Positions 1-8,968 of a stretch of 64,000 nt of DNA are shown here, in pieces. This DNA comes from an uncultured Sphingomonadaceae bacterium. GTDB taxonomy: Bacteria > Pseudomonadota > Alphaproteobacteria > Sphingomonadales > Sphingomonadaceae. Both the position numbers and the translations under genes were made by a program. The stretch spans positions 1,417,501 to 1,481,500 of the forward strand of contig CANMEE010000001.1 of assembly GCA_947496865.1 (NCBI GenBank), written 5' to 3'. Under the pieces are notes generated by a model. The model saw only the letters and a program-made list of their open reading frames with translations. It was not told the origin of the DNA and did no database searches. Every line of letters begins with the position of its first letter. Positions within the stretch are counted from its first letter, which is position 1.

Positions 1-185
1 TGGATACGATCGATAATTACCGCGGAACAGGGCGCTTAACATCCCACTCTTTTCTTGCGGAATCGGGAATCACCGGCTAAAGGGCTGGTTCTTTCCGAAA
101 TCATGCATATATCCGATCCCAGTCGACAGACTGACACCCGGAGTTTATGTCGGGTTTGGGGAATAGGAAATTTAGGAATCAAACC

Positions 186-389
186 ATGGCGAAAGTCAAT
201 CCAGGCGAATTTATGCGGCAAGTCCGCGCCGAAAACAGCAAGGTTGTCTGGCCGACATGGCCCGATACGGTCCGCACCGCGATCATGGTGTTGATCATGA
301 CGACGATTTTGGCTCTGTTTTTTCTGGCTATCGATTCGGTTTTCAATGGTGTCGTTGGTTGGCTCCTTAATCTCGCCAAAGGCGGCTAA
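186..389 (+). CDS. secE: Preprotein translocase subunit SecE
   Basis: A 67-residue inner-membrane protein. SecE clamps SecY in the SecYEG protein-conducting channel. The amphipathic stretch (VRAENSKVVWPTWPD, about residues 11-25) carries the conserved V-W-P signature of SecE, followed by one transmembrane helix (about 30-55); this is the short single-helix form usual in alphaproteobacteria. The frame is open further upstream (a start at 147 exists), but the ATG of MAKVNPGEF is preceded by AGGA at suitable spacing and gives the normal family length. It lies just before nusG, the classic secE-nusG-rplK-rplA order, so co-transcription is expected. Confidence 0.93.
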   Translation: MAKVNPGEFMRQVRAENSKVVWPTWPDTVRTAIMVLIMTTILALFFLAIDSVFNGVVGWLLNLAKGG

Positions 390-425
390 AAGCCCACGAA
401 ACGCAATTTAGATTAGGTTATTTAC

Positions 426-959
426 ATGGCACGCTGGTATATTATTCACGCTTATTCGGGCTTTGAACATAAGGTCAAAGAAGCCATTGAGGCGGATGCC
501 AAGCGTCTGGGTCTGACCCCGTTGGTTGAAGAAATTGAAGTCCCCACCGAAACCGTGACCGAAGTGCGTCGTGGTAAAAAGGTTCAATCCGAGCGGAAAT
601 TCTTCCCCGGCTATGTGCTTGCCAAATTGCAGATGACCGATGATGTTTATCACTTGGTCAAAGATCAGCCGAAAGTAACCGGTTTCCTCGGCACTTCCAA
701 GCCGCAGGCGATTAGCGAAGCGGAAGCCGCGCGGATTCTCAATACCAAAGAGGAAGCCGCCAACGCGCCGAAACAGCGGATCACGGTCAATTACGAAATT
801 GGCGACCAGATCAAAGTGCTCGATGGTCCCTTCGCAAGCTTCAACGGCATTGTCGAAGAACTGGATTTCGAGAAAAACCGCGTCAAAGTATCCGTATCGA
901 TCTTTGGCCGCGCGACCCCTGTCGAACTTGATTTTGAACAGGTTGAAGTCGCGAAATAA
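426..959 (+). CDS. nusG: Transcription termination/antitermination protein NusG
   Basis: A 177-residue transcription elongation factor that binds RNA polymerase and connects it with Rho and the ribosome (S10). The N-terminal NGN domain opens with ARWYIIHAYSGFEHKV, typical of NusG, and the C-terminal KOW domain is visible at about residues 125-160 (GDQIKVLDGPFASFNG). Length and order match the family. It sits 36 bp after secE, presumably in one transcript, with a 153-bp structured gap before rplK. Confidence 0.96.
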   Translation: MARWYIIHAYSGFEHKVKEAIEADAKRLGLTPLVEEIEVPTETVTEVRRGKKVQSERKFFPGYVLAKLQMTDDVYHLVKDQPKVTGFLGTSKPQAISEAEAARILNTKEEAANAPKQRITVNYEIGDQIKVLDGPFASFNGIVEELDFEKNRVKVSVSIFGRATPVELDFEQVEVAK

Positions 960-1112
960 GAATTTGGTGGCTTGCCACCGAATAAACCCCAGCGGCTTTG
1001 AGCCACTGGATTACCAATGTGGGAGGATGGTTTTCGGATCATCTGTTTGACCGCTTAATTTGATCCGCCTTCGCATAAAGCTTCGGCGGAGATAGAATGA
1101 AAGGACAGCCAA
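960..1112 (+). promoter_or_regulatory. Structured leader between nusG and rplK, candidate L1 autoregulatory site
   Basis: This is the only long gap in the cluster. It holds a small hairpin (GGTGG 966-970 with CCACC 975-979) and the stretch GTGGGAGGATGG at 1019-1030. In many bacteria ribosomal protein L1 represses the rplK-rplA mRNA by binding a leader structure with a GGGAG/GATG-like internal loop. The match here is by eye only, so the assignment is tentative; an rplK promoter could lie here instead. Confidence 0.3.
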
Positions 1113-1544
1113 ATGGCTAAAAAAATTGATGGCTATATCAATTTGCAAGTACCTGCCGGTATTGCAAATCCATCCCCGCCAATCGGCCCAGCACTGGGTC
1201 AGCGCGGCGTTAACATCATGGAATTCTGTAAGGCGTTTAACGCGGCTACAGACAAGATGGAAAAAGGCGCACCGATCCCGACCAAGATTACGGTCTATGC
1301 GGATCGCAGCTTCACCTTTGTAACCAAAACACCACCAGCCAGCTATTTCATCAAGAAAATCGCCAAGCTGAAAAAAGGTTCCAGCGAACCTGGCAAAGTT
1401 TCTGGCGGCACGATCAAAACATCGCAGCTGAAAGAAATTGCTGAACTGAAAATGGCTGATCTCAATGCGAATACGCCTGAGCAAGCTGTAAAAATCATCG
1501 CGGGCAGTGCTCGTTCGATGGGCATCGATGTGGTGGAGGGATAA
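1113..1544 (+). CDS. rplK: 50S ribosomal protein L11
   Basis: A 143-residue ribosomal protein of the GTPase-associated centre. The N-terminal domain shows the near-invariant glycine/proline-rich segment (about residues 18-34: [19 protein letters not shown]) and [10 protein letters not shown]; the C-terminal RNA-binding domain ends in [10 protein letters not shown]. Length is standard. A GGA-containing ribosome site precedes the ATG. It is followed after 3 bp by rplA, so the two are translated from one message. Confidence 0.97.
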   Translation: MAKKIDGYINLQVPAGIANPSPPIGPALGQRGVNIMEFCKAFNAATDKMEKGAPIPTKITVYADRSFTFVTKTPPASYFIKKIAKLKKGSSEPGKVSGGTIKTSQLKEIAELKMADLNANTPEQAVKIIAGSARSMGIDVVEG

Positions 1545-1547
1545 GAT

Positions 1548-2249
1548 ATGGCTAAACTCACCAAACGCGCAAAAGCTTCCAACGAAGCGGTTGACCGCAA
1601 CAAGCTCTATGGCATTGATGAAGCAATCAAAGCGCTGAAAGCTCTGGCTTCCAAGTCAAAATTTGACGAAACGCTCGACATTGCGATCAACCTTGGCGTT
1701 GATCCGCGTCATGCTGACCAGATGGTCCGCGGCGTGATTTCTCTGCCTGCTGGCACGGGTAAAGAAACCCGCGTTGCTGTGTTTGCTAAGGATGCGAAAG
1801 CAGACGAAGCGAAAGAAGCTGGCGCAGATGTTGTTGGCGCAGAAGATCTGATGGAAGCCATGCAAGGCGGCGATCTGAACTATGATCGTATCATCGCGAC
1901 CCCTGACATGATGGGTGTTGTCGGTCGTCTCGGTAAGGTTCTTGGTCCTAAAGGCCTGATGCCTAACCCGAAACTCGGCACGGTGACCCCGAATGTCGCG
2001 CAAGCGGTCAAGGACGCCAAGGGCGGCCAGATCGAATATCGCGTGGAAAAAGCCGGTATCATCCATAATGGCATCGGCAAAGCGAGCTTCAAGGAAGCAG
2101 ACCTGCGCAAGAATTTCGATGCACTGGTCGGCGCGGTTGTCAGAGCCAAGCCAGCTGGCGCGAAAGGTAAATATGTCAAGAAAATCGGTCTGAGCTCGAC
2201 CATGGGCCCTGGCCTGAAAATCGATCTCGGCGAGATTGAAGGCGCATAA
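1548..2249 (+). CDS. rplA: 50S ribosomal protein L1
   Basis: A 233-residue protein of the L1 stalk. The signature around residues 120-150 ([20 protein letters not shown]) is diagnostic and the C-terminal part ([14 protein letters not shown]) is typical. In many bacteria L1 also represses its own rplK-rplA message. It is the last gene of the operon: a strong terminator follows, and rplJ-rplL-rpoBC do not follow here, unlike in E. coli. Confidence 0.97.
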   Translation: MAKLTKRAKASNEAVDRNKLYGIDEAIKALKALASKSKFDETLDIAINLGVDPRHADQMVRGVISLPAGTGKETRVAVFAKDAKADEAKEAGADVVGAEDLMEAMQGGDLNYDRIIATPDMMGVVGRLGKVLGPKGLMPNPKLGTVTPNVAQAVKDAKGGQIEYRVEKAGIIHNGIGKASFKEADLRKNFDALVGAVVRAKPAGAKGKYVKKIGLSSTMGPGLKIDLGEIEGA

Positions 2250-2282
2250 GCTGATCAATTAATCGCTATTGAGATAGAAAAA

Positions 2283-2308
2283 GGCCGGGAGCGATCCCGG
2301 CCTTTTTT
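2283..2308 (+). terminator. Rho-independent terminator after rplA
   Basis: An 8-bp perfect GC-rich stem (GGCCGGGA / TCCCGGCC) closes on a GCGA tetraloop and is followed by six T residues. The stem can be extended by the A run before it pairing with the T run. It ends the secE-nusG-rplKA transcript. The A run also gives the reverse orientation a T tract, so it could serve the convergent outer-membrane gene too. Confidence 0.92.
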
Positions 2309-2342
2309 ATATATGTTCTCCTCTTCGGAAGAAGCGTGACGA

Positions 2343-3116
2343 TTAAAATTTCGCTCTTACGCCAAGGCCGACACCGAAAGATTCGGTGTCATCCCGCAAG
2401 TTGGCATTAAAGCCATTATTGCCGCCAGCCACAAAGCTCCGCGTAAAGTCACGACGATAGACTTTGGTATAACGTCCTTCTGCAAAAATATCGAAGCGGT
2501 TGCTCGCCTTGACGGTTGCACCGATGGCGTTGAAGGTCACCAGGCCAGTGGGGTTTCCGTCCACTTCAAAAGTGGGTGCGGTTGCGACGCCATTATTGGG
2601 AAAATAGTTGATATCCGTATCCACCACCCCGATGCCGATACCGCTACCGAAATAGGGAATGACTTTCTGATTGGGTGACCAGACGATGTCGTTGTACAGC
2701 GCGGCAGTGGCTGTGAAACGGTTGACGCTGCCGCCAAATGTCTGATTGCCGCCGTTAAATGCGCCGCCATCCACATCTGCTTCGGCATAGCTGACTTCCA
2801 CTTCCACGCGGGGTTTTAGAAACGGGATCAACCCGTTTTTAAACTGATAGCCAACCGCGCCTCTGACCGCGAAGCCGGTATCATATTCCACGTTCACATT
2901 GGCCGGCGCACCTGCGACGCCGGGGACACCTGCGGCAGGATTTTGGGTGCCGATAAAATCACTATCATTCAAAAATTCGGTTGCTGCTGATGCAGACAGA
3001 TAAAAGCCTTCATGCCTGTCAGTTTCCGATTGGGCATGGGCCTGAACCGAAAAAAGCAAACCGCTTGTCAGACCGGCAAGAGCGACCGAGCGGCGAAGAT
3101 TTTTACTATGTTTCAT
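2343..3116 (-). CDS. Outer-membrane beta-barrel protein
   Basis: About 257 residues. The N-terminus is a Sec signal peptide (MKHSKNLRRSVALAG...AHA, cleavage after about residue 28). The rest alternates polar and apolar residues with glycine-aromatic strands (GAVGYQFKNG, GSGIGIGVVD, FDIFAEGRYTKV) and ends in the C-terminal phenylalanine (GVGLGVRAKF) recognised by the Bam machinery. It fits the OmpA-like or Opa-like eight-strand small porin families. Start chosen at the ATG before the signal peptide; the longer frame (to 3152) adds 12 residues that do not look like a leader. Function unknown. Confidence 0.8.
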   Translation of the reverse strand: MKHSKNLRRSVALAGLTSGLLFSVQAHAQSETDRHEGFYLSASAATEFLNDSDFIGTQNPAAGVPGVAGAPANVNVEYDTGFAVRGAVGYQFKNGLIPFLKPRVEVEVSYAEADVDGGAFNGGNQTFGGSVNRFTATAALYNDIVWSPNQKVIPYFGSGIGIGVVDTDINYFPNNGVATAPTFEVDGNPTGLVTFNAIGATVKASNRFDIFAEGRYTKVYRRDFTRSFVAGGNNGFNANLRDDTESFGVGLGVRAKF

Positions 3117-3247
3117 GAAAATTGTCTTTCTGGGTGCCGTAACGCGCACCATTAGGGTTGGGGGACAAAAAGTCTTTCGGGGTGAGCTGCTATCCGGTTA
3201 CAAGCAGATCAAATAAATTGCGGTCGCATCAGAATAGGAGACAAAAA

Positions 3248-3640
3248 ATGCCAGCAACGCAGCATAAAGGATCGTGTCTCTGCGGCGCGGTGAAAGTCGA
3301 AGTGGCAGGCAGCTTACCCAGACCGGATGCGTGCCACTGCTCGAAATGCCGCAAGCAAACGGGGCATTATCTCGTCAGCACGGATGTGCCGGAGAGCAAG
3401 CTAACGGTGCATGGGGAAGACCATGTGCGGTGGTACCAATCATCGGGAAAAGTTCGCCGCGGGTTTTGCGGAACCTGTGGTTCCACACTTTTCTGGGATG
3501 CCAGCACGTTGGATGAAATTGCGGTCGCTATGGGACTGTTTGATGGACCGACCGAAACAAGCCTCTGGGGCCATATTTTTACCGACGATAAAGGCGATTA
3601 TTACGAGATTACCGATGGCTTGTTACAGCGGGATCAGTGA
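3248..3640 (+). CDS. GFA-family (CENP-V/glutathione-dependent formaldehyde-activating fold) protein
   Basis: About 130 residues. The zinc-binding cysteine pattern of the GFA family is clear: GSCLCGAV near the N-terminus, CHCSKCRKQTGH around residue 30, and GFCGTCGSTLFW around residue 75. Family members bind zinc through these cysteines; the best known acts in glutathione-formaldehyde chemistry, but most are uncharacterised, so the substrate cannot be assigned. The ATG is preceded by AGGAGA with good spacing. An in-frame upstream start at 3158 has no ribosome site and would add a poorly conserved tail. Confidence 0.85.
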   Translation: MPATQHKGSCLCGAVKVEVAGSLPRPDACHCSKCRKQTGHYLVSTDVPESKLTVHGEDHVRWYQSSGKVRRGFCGTCGSTLFWDASTLDEIAVAMGLFDGPTETSLWGHIFTDDKGDYYEITDGLLQRDQ

Positions 3641-3749
3641 CGTGATCGCATGACGCGTATTTTGTAATAATACTGTCGATTTGGCGTTTGCCCCGATTAT
3701 ATTGCACTGCAACATTGATCATCTCGTCAGAAGCTTTATGAGGCGGTCT

Positions 3750-5258
3750 ATGTATGATCTGGCAATTATTGGCGGCGGTATAAACGGCGTCGGCATCGCG
3801 CGCGATGCGATAGGCAGGGGCCTGAAAGTTCTGCTGGTCGAGCGGGACGATCTGGCGGCGCACACCTCGTCGACCAGTACCAAGCTTGTCCATGGTGGTT
3901 TGCGCTATCTGGAGCATTATGAATTTAGTCTGGTGCGTAAAGCGCTGCAGGAGCGCGAAGTGCTGCTCCGCAATGCGCCGCATATCATCTGGCCGATGCG
4001 CTTTGTGCTACCGGTCGACGAAGGCATGCGTCCGGCCTGGTTTTTGCGTCTTGGACTGTTTCTGTATGACCATCTGGGATCGCGGTCGATTTTGCCGGGG
4101 ACGAAAAGCCTCAACCTGTTGAAGGATTTCCGTGGAGCACCGCTGCAAAAACGATTGAAAAAAGGGTTTGCCTATTCCGATTGCTGGGTGGAGGACGCCC
4201 GGCTGGTGGCCCTGATCGCGCGCGATGCGAAAGAACGCGGCGCTGATATTCGGATACAGACGGAATGTGTGGGGATAGAGCGTGGCTCCGACCACTGGAC
4301 CCTGCAGCTAAACGGGCAAGACGGGGAAGCGAGCGAACAGGCCAAAGTTCTGATTAACGCCGCGGGCCCATGGGTCGATCCGGTAACGGCGCTCTATGAT
4401 CAAAGCAGCAATGCCGCGAAACTACGCCTCGTGAAAGGCAGCCATATTGTCATTGCCCGCAAATTTGAAGGCGATCACAGCTATATTTTCCAGAATAAGG
4501 ATGGCCGTATTATCTTCGCCATTCCTTATGAAGGCGACCACACATTAATTGGCACAACCGATCAACCATGGGGCTATGATGAAGGCCCAGCGAAAATTAG
4601 CGATGGTGAAATTGACTATCTTTGCGCCGCGGCGAGCGAATATTTTGCGGAACCCGTGACTCGCGATGATGTCCAATGGACCTATTCCGGCGTGCGACCG
4701 CTATTTGACGACCATAGCCAGTCTGCCTCGACCGTGACCCGCGATTATGTGTTTGATTATAATGATGAAGGCGGCGCGCCGGTGCTGTCGGTTTTTGGTG
4801 GCAAGATAACCACCTACCGGGTGCTCGCGCGGCAGGCGATGAAGACACTCAAGTCGGCCTTGCACGTCGAGACGGATGACTGGACCAAAGACGTGCCTTT
4901 GCCCGGTGGAGACTTTCCGGCGGATGGTTTTGATGGGCTGGTGGCTGAATATAGTACGCGCTGGGCGTTTATCGACAAAACCATCATAGCCCGGCTGGTG
5001 CGTGCCTATGGCACCGATGTCGCAGAGCTGCTGAGCAGCGCCGGCGACAAGAGCGCTTTGGGCCACTATTTCGGTGCTGGCCTTTACGAGATTGAGTTAA
5101 ACTGGCTCATGGCCCATGAATTTGCGACCACCGCAGAAGATGTTCTCTGGCGCCGGTCCAAACTTGGACTGCATATGACCAACGCAGAGAAAGCATCGGT
5201 CGCGGAATGGTTTGCCGCGCAAGGCACCAAAACAAAAACGGTCAGCGCCCTTTCCTGA
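3750..5258 (+). CDS. glpD: Glycerol-3-phosphate dehydrogenase (FAD-dependent)
   Basis: A 502-residue flavoenzyme that oxidises sn-glycerol-3-phosphate to dihydroxyacetone phosphate at the inner membrane and passes electrons to quinone. The N-terminal FAD dinucleotide fold (LAIIGGGINGVGIARDA) is followed by the family signature TSSTSTKLVHGGLRYLE (about residues 42-58) and, later, FGGKITTYRVLA. The C-terminal helical domain (from about 385) is present. I take the ATG of MYDLAII, which has GAGG six bases upstream; starts at 3681 and 3738 are also in frame. No glpF/glpK/glpR neighbour is present. Confidence 0.93.
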   Translation: MYDLAIIGGGINGVGIARDAIGRGLKVLLVERDDLAAHTSSTSTKLVHGGLRYLEHYEFSLVRKALQEREVLLRNAPHIIWPMRFVLPVDEGMRPAWFLRLGLFLYDHLGSRSILPGTKSLNLLKDFRGAPLQKRLKKGFAYSDCWVEDARLVALIARDAKERGADIRIQTECVGIERGSDHWTLQLNGQDGEASEQAKVLINAAGPWVDPVTALYDQSSNAAKLRLVKGSHIVIARKFEGDHSYIFQNKDGRIIFAIPYEGDHTLIGTTDQPWGYDEGPAKISDGEIDYLCAAASEYFAEPVTRDDVQWTYSGVRPLFDDHSQSASTVTRDYVFDYNDEGGAPVLSVFGGKITTYRVLARQAMKTLKSALHVETDDWTKDVPLPGGDFPADGFDGLVAEYSTRWAFIDKTIIARLVRAYGTDVAELLSSAGDKSALGHYFGAGLYEIELNWLMAHEFATTAEDVLWRRSKLGLHMTNAEKASVAEWFAAQGTKTKTVSALS

Positions 5259-5263
5259 TTGAC

Positions 5264-5293
5264 GCGCCGCCATCACAATGGCAATAGCGGCGC
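5264..5293 (+). terminator. Inverted repeat between glpD and tRNA-Gly, possible terminator
   Basis: GCGCCGC (5264-5270) can pair with GCGGCGC (5287-5293) around a 16-nt loop, directly after the glpD stop codon. There is no T tract, so it is at best a Rho-dependent or RNA-stabilising structure. Confidence 0.3.
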
Positions 5294-5303
5294 TTGGAAA
5301 CAG

Positions 5304-5377
5304 GCGGGTGTAGCTCAATGGTAGAGCAGAAGCCTTCCAAGCTTACGACGAGGGTTCGATTCCCTTCACCCGCTCCA
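5304..5377 (+). tRNA. tRNA-Gly (anticodon TCC)
   Basis: A complete cloverleaf with encoded CCA: acceptor GCGGGTG pairs with CACCCGC, D-arm GCTC/GAGC, anticodon loop CTTCCAA giving TCC (5336-5338), and T-arm with GGTTCGATTCC. Discriminator is T. It reads GGA and GGG codons. Confidence 0.97.
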
Positions 5378-5417
5378 TTTCCCGACAAATTGAAACTTGG
5401 CAGTTTGTGTCTGTTTA

Positions 5418-5434
5418 TGCGCCCAAAGTGGACA
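5418..5434 (+). repeat. Short dispersed repeat, copy 1
   Basis: The 17-mer TGCGCCCAAAGTGGACA recurs with one change at 14736-14752. It is followed by GTCCGC(N)nACGGACATT-type sequence. Read on the reverse strand it gives the phantom peptide ...STLGA/SALGA that I recall from many spurious alphaproteobacterial ORFs. It lies between tRNA-Gly and a small membrane protein gene. Confidence 0.5.
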
Positions 5435-5513
5435 CTAGCGCCCCGTCCGCTATATTCCAAAAACGGACATTAGATATCGTCGAAAAAAAGTCCTCTGAAG
5501 AGAGGATCCTGCT

Positions 5514-5945
5514 TTGGTCACCATCATGACAAGCATGAAGGCACTCATCCGCATTGCACTTGCCTATGTAGCCGCCTGCTTTGCGGCCTCGCTCGGAATA
5601 TTTTTGGTCGGCAGCCTTATCACGATTGGTCAGCCGCTCTCGGAAGGCATGACCTGGGGCGAGGACATCGCGAACCATGCGGGCTATCTGCCTATGTTCG
5701 CTGCCATGGCAGCAATACTTGCGGCTCCCGTCGCTCTGGTCACGATTGTTGTTTCCGAATTCCGCAAGATCACTAGGCTTCGGTTTTTCCTCCTTGCTGG
5801 AGCTGCAGCAGGGATCCCAGTCCTGTTCCGCGGCGACCAGATAACGGTGATGCGTGCCATTGAGGATTACGTTACGATTGGCCCAATTGGTGCTGTGGCG
5901 GGCGCGGCATTCTGGCTTGTGCGCCATCGCAAATGGCCGATTTAA
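5514..5945 (+). CDS. Small integral membrane protein, function unknown
   Basis: About 143 residues with four predicted transmembrane helices (roughly residues 11-38, 57-80, 88-105 and 119-135) and a short basic C-terminus (RHRKWPI). No enzymatic motif is visible. A TTG start has AGAGG eight bases upstream; an ATG 12 bases further in (MTSMKALIR) is the alternative. It stands alone after tRNA-Gly. Not recognised beyond being a hypothetical of the type found in sphingomonads and rhizobia. Confidence 0.6.
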   Translation: MVTIMTSMKALIRIALAYVAACFAASLGIFLVGSLITIGQPLSEGMTWGEDIANHAGYLPMFAAMAAILAAPVALVTIVVSEFRKITRLRFFLLAGAAAGIPVLFRGDQITVMRAIEDYVTIGPIGAVAGAAFWLVRHRKWPI

Positions 5946-6035
5946 ATTATGTCGGGGCTACAGTTTCATTGGCGGCACGGGAGTGCCGCCTGATGGCAAC
6001 ACTCTGGTCAAAAGCGACCATGTCCGGGCATGTGC

Positions 6036-7055
6036 CTATCTCTTTTTCCTGCAGTTTTTGATCTTGATTTCAGGGACGCTGGGGCCTGTCTTGCTATCGA
6101 TATATCGCCTGTTTCCGATAAAGGTGAAAGGCACCTTTCTTAGCTTTCCGCTTTTCACGTCGAAACTTGAAGGAGGCCTTGCCGGAGTGAATAACCAGCG
6201 GAACTGCGGTTTGTCCGACAGATAAATGTCCGATTTCTGTTTCCAGCCTGATATCGTTCCATTGTCTACATATGCGTAGAAATCTTTTAGGTCGTAACCG
6301 TGTAGTTCAACAATCATGTCGGCTCGGGCAGAGATATCATGCCAACCCCATACCGTAATACCGGAATTCCTGTTTCTGCTCGTTCTTGCAAACACGGCTC
6401 TGACGGGAGAAGTGCAGGTGTTGGTAATTCTATATTGATATTTACTCCGGACAGGCCTGGGCTTTCCTTGCGGAATGGCCCTGACTGGAGGTGCTGGCTG
6501 ATATCTTTCTGTAGGCTGCGGAGGTTCTGTGGATTCCAGGGGTTCCGGACTCTGGCGCAGATTATTTGACTGGTCTTCCAGATAGGCGTTTGATGAACAT
6601 CGCTGATATTGCTGGATGCAGTAGCCGCGGGAATAGCATCTGTCTTGTGGTTTGGGACAGCTTCGTCTTGTGTCTTTCAGATACTGGCATTGACGTTGAG
6701 CTTGCTGTTGCTTCCATTCCACAACCCGCTGACGATTTCCCGGACTGATGGCGGGCCTCACTGTTTGATAGACCTTGTCGTAACATGCACGATATTTCTT
6801 GTCCTGCCGGGCTTTGCACTGATTTTGCCGCCTGATTGCATTGTCATGATCGGCTTTGCAACGATCCGAATTGATCATGCAACTATCCTGAGTGATGCGG
6901 CACTGGTTTTCGGCCTCTCCGATGGTTTGGAGCAGCATGGCGGGAATTACGGGTGATGCCTTTACGTGGTTGATTGATGATACTGGCGAGAGGATAGAAA
7001 TAATGAAAAGCACGGCCGCAAAAAGCCCGCCTGCGATATAGCTTTTGCTGCCCAT
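6036..7055 (-). CDS. Secreted cysteine-rich protein with C-terminal DUF1036-like domain
   Basis: About 339 residues. An N-terminal signal peptide or anchor (YIAGGLFAAVLFIISILSPV) precedes a Cys/Gln/Arg-rich section with about 14 cysteines spaced at 5-10 residues (for example CRITQDSCMINSDRCKADHD), a Pro-rich linker (about 195-220), and a C-terminal segment (YRITNTCTSPVRAVFAR...VWGWHDISARADM) that resembles the DUF1036 pattern of an N-C-T motif followed by W-H-D. The periplasm or cell surface is the likely site, with disulfides. It is last in a run of five minus-strand exported proteins. Start chosen at the ATG before the hydrophobic segment, with AGGGG upstream; a longer frame reaches 7112. 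Function unknown. Confidence 0.65.
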   Translation of the reverse strand: MGSKSYIAGGLFAAVLFIISILSPVSSINHVKASPVIPAMLLQTIGEAENQCRITQDSCMINSDRCKADHDNAIRRQNQCKARQDKKYRACYDKVYQTVRPAISPGNRQRVVEWKQQQAQRQCQYLKDTRRSCPKPQDRCYSRGYCIQQYQRCSSNAYLEDQSNNLRQSPEPLESTEPPQPTERYQPAPPVRAIPQGKPRPVRSKYQYRITNTCTSPVRAVFARTSRNRNSGITVWGWHDISARADMIVELHGYDLKDFYAYVDNGTISGWKQKSDIYLSDKPQFRWLFTPARPPSSFDVKSGKLRKVPFTFIGNRRYIDSKTGPSVPEIKIKNCRKKR

Positions 7056-7095
7056 GTTGCTTTTTCCCCTGTTACTAGCACCTGCGACTATAATC

Positions 7096-8109
7096 CTAGA
7101 ATTCAAAACCATGTGTTTTCAGTATTTCGGAAACCGGCTTGTTGTTCGCAAATTGCATAACATATCCAGCATGTTGCGTCTTCGCTTCATCACATCCCGC
7201 CTTTTGCCAACTACTCGCCACCTGGCTGTCGCGTTCCGGATTACCGCTGGTTTCACCAGCAAGATGACGGCAAATTTCAAGCCGTTCAAAATGCAGGACG
7301 AGCCCATAGGGCAATCGGCTGGACTTGCTGCCCAGCTTTGCCATATCGGCTACGAAAAACCCATTAGGGCTTGCCGAATATTGACGCCCGTCCGGGTTGG
7401 CGGTCCGCCATGCCGGATATTCAATGCGCTCGTGAGGCGCAGCCTTGATGCTTGTCACCGCGCTACCTTCAATAAAGGTAAAGATGATTTCTTCCCGCTT
7501 GCCAGAGGACCAGAACCCGCCGGTCAAATTCATCGCCACTCCGGGTTCTTTTATCGAGCTCAGCAGAAAAGAAAGATTACCTTCTGCGTCGGCCATCACC
7601 GTTACTCTGTGGTCCTGATCGATACCGGCGTATAATATATGCTTGCCCATCATGCAGTCGAGATTTGTGAAGTTCATCTGCCCTACATTGACGTGGGATA
7701 ACGTCGCCATGGGTATTTTGGTTGAATTGCCCAATGCGCCAGGATTTATGAAATGCAGTTCCAAAACAACCTCGTCGCTTCCCGGTTCAATCAACTTGTG
7801 ACGTATCTGACTGACCCCGGCATCCGGTTCGCTCAATTTCAATTTGGCTGGAGCAACCTTTTCACTCTGTTTCAGATCAAAAAAGTCAACCGTGCCATCA
7901 CCGGTACTTTTGAAGGCGATCAGAGCATCGTGATTCTCACCGATGCACATGCTGTCTACCGACCGATACTCGGAAAGGTCGTCTGCATTCGTACGCATCA
8001 AGTAGAAGCCATTTTCCGCAGTAGGAAGGCGTTGGGCCAATATCGGAACCGATGCGAACAGGAAAGCGGCACTGATAATTGCCCCCAATTTTCTTGCAAA
8101 TATAGGCAT
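7096..8109 (-). CDS. Secreted protein of unknown function
   Basis: A 337-residue protein with a clear Sec signal peptide (KLGAIISAAFLFASVPILAQ, cleavage near residue 26). The mature part begins RLPTAENGFYLMRTNADDL and looks like a globular beta-rich exported protein; it contains DCMMGKHILYAGIDQDHRV and two cysteines near the C-terminus (EICRHL, KAGCDEA). A strong AGGAGGTG ribosome site lies five bases before the ATG. It is 40 bp upstream of the cysteine-rich gene and 46 bp downstream of the DUF1036 gene, so an operon is likely. No family recognised. Confidence 0.65.
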   Translation of the reverse strand: MPIFARKLGAIISAAFLFASVPILAQRLPTAENGFYLMRTNADDLSEYRSVDSMCIGENHDALIAFKSTGDGTVDFFDLKQSEKVAPAKLKLSEPDAGVSQIRHKLIEPGSDEVVLELHFINPGALGNSTKIPMATLSHVNVGQMNFTNLDCMMGKHILYAGIDQDHRVTVMADAEGNLSFLLSSIKEPGVAMNLTGGFWSSGKREEIIFTFIEGSAVTSIKAAPHERIEYPAWRTANPDGRQYSASPNGFFVADMAKLGSKSSRLPYGLVLHFERLEICRHLAGETSGNPERDSQVASSWQKAGCDEAKTQHAGYVMQFANNKPVSEILKTHGFEF

Positions 8110-8155
8110 GTTACACCTCCTAAAACTTTGATCTGAACACTGGAACTATCAGCGG

Positions 8156-8968
8156 CTAGTTGAAATTGAACCTATTCTCGGCACCCGGATTTAACTGAAA
8201 CTCAAACGTCTCTGCAAGCCACTGATCCCTGCCGGTACACGCCATTTTGTCGGCACCAAAATGATCAAAGTCAGATGGGTGCAGACAGAAGGCGTAGTCG
8301 CCTTTTCCCCAGTTTATGTTGTTCGAAGTGGCGTGCAGATATACCGTATCGTTATAAGGATCGCCATTACGATAGTGCGGAAACTCTATCCGTTCGCACT
8401 GTCCGCGCGCCAATCTGATCCAGCCTTGGGCACGCCAATTTTTCGGACGCTTCCGTTCACCCCAGTCGTGCCATACCCACGCAGCGTAGATGGTATCGGT
8501 ACGCGATCGATTGCACATGCTGAGCGCAGTATACTGGGCTTCACCTCTTCCGTTCCCCGTCGATGGCGGAGCGGGCTGCGGCTGGCGGGGCGGCTGTTTG
8601 CGCTGTGCATTGTCCCGCCCGCAGTGCAACGTCCGGCCATGGACATGGTACAGCGAAGTCCCGCGCATCTTGCGACAGGCTTCGGCATAGCCAAGAGGCT
8701 TGAAACCAGCCGGAGTGACAATGCCATAGCCGATTTTCTGGGGAATGTAGCAGCCCCATTTCTTGCGTTTGGGGTTCCACTTTGCGCGAATTTTGCCCTG
8801 CAAGCCTCGCAGCAGACCGGTACGATATCTGCCGTCACAGAATTTCGACAGATTGATCGATGATCCACCGGCTTTGACGGGTTCAGGAAGCAGAATTCCC
8901 GACATTGCAAGGCAAACCGAAAACATCAACGTACCCAGCGCGGTCTGGCGGGTTATTGCGCTCATCAT
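8156..8968 (-). CDS. Secreted DUF1036 domain protein
   Basis: About 270 residues: signal peptide (to about residue 33), a domain (residues 40-120) with CDGRYRTGLLRGLQGKI and CRKMRGTSLYHVHGRTLHCG, a Pro/Gln linker, then a DUF1036 domain (about 148-260) with LSMCNRSRTDTIYAAWVWHD, QGWIRLARGQCERI and VYLHA. DUF1036 proteins are exported and uncharacterised. The N-terminal part resembles the neighbouring 119-residue protein (YRTG-L-G pattern), pointing to a local duplication. Its ATG overlaps the preceding stop codon (ATGA), so the two are translationally coupled; a second ATG directly follows. Confidence 0.75.
   Translation of the reverse strand: MMSAITRQTALGTLMFSVCLAMSGILLPEPVKAGGSSINLSKFCDGRYRTGLLRGLQGKIRAKWNPKRKKWGCYIPQKIGYGIVTPAGFKPLGYAEACRKMRGTSLYHVHGRTLHCGRDNAQRKQPPRQPQPAPPSTGNGRGEAQYTALSMCNRSRTDTIYAAWVWHDWGERKRPKNWRAQGWIRLARGQCERIEFPHYRNGDPYNDTVYLHATSNNINWGKGDYAFCLHPSDFDHFGADKMACTGRDQWLAETFEFQLNPGAENRFNFN

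Noticed and set aside
1..185. Search for a tRNA-Trp or other RNA before secE
   Set aside because: No cloverleaf found; the tRNA usual in this place would lie outside the window.
5415..5927. Minus-strand 170-residue open frame
   Set aside because: It ends in the phantom peptide of the dispersed repeat and overlaps a membrane protein frame with transmembrane helices.
7045..7635. Plus-strand 196-residue open frame
   Set aside because: Complement of a signal-peptide protein with a very strong ribosome site; no features of its own.
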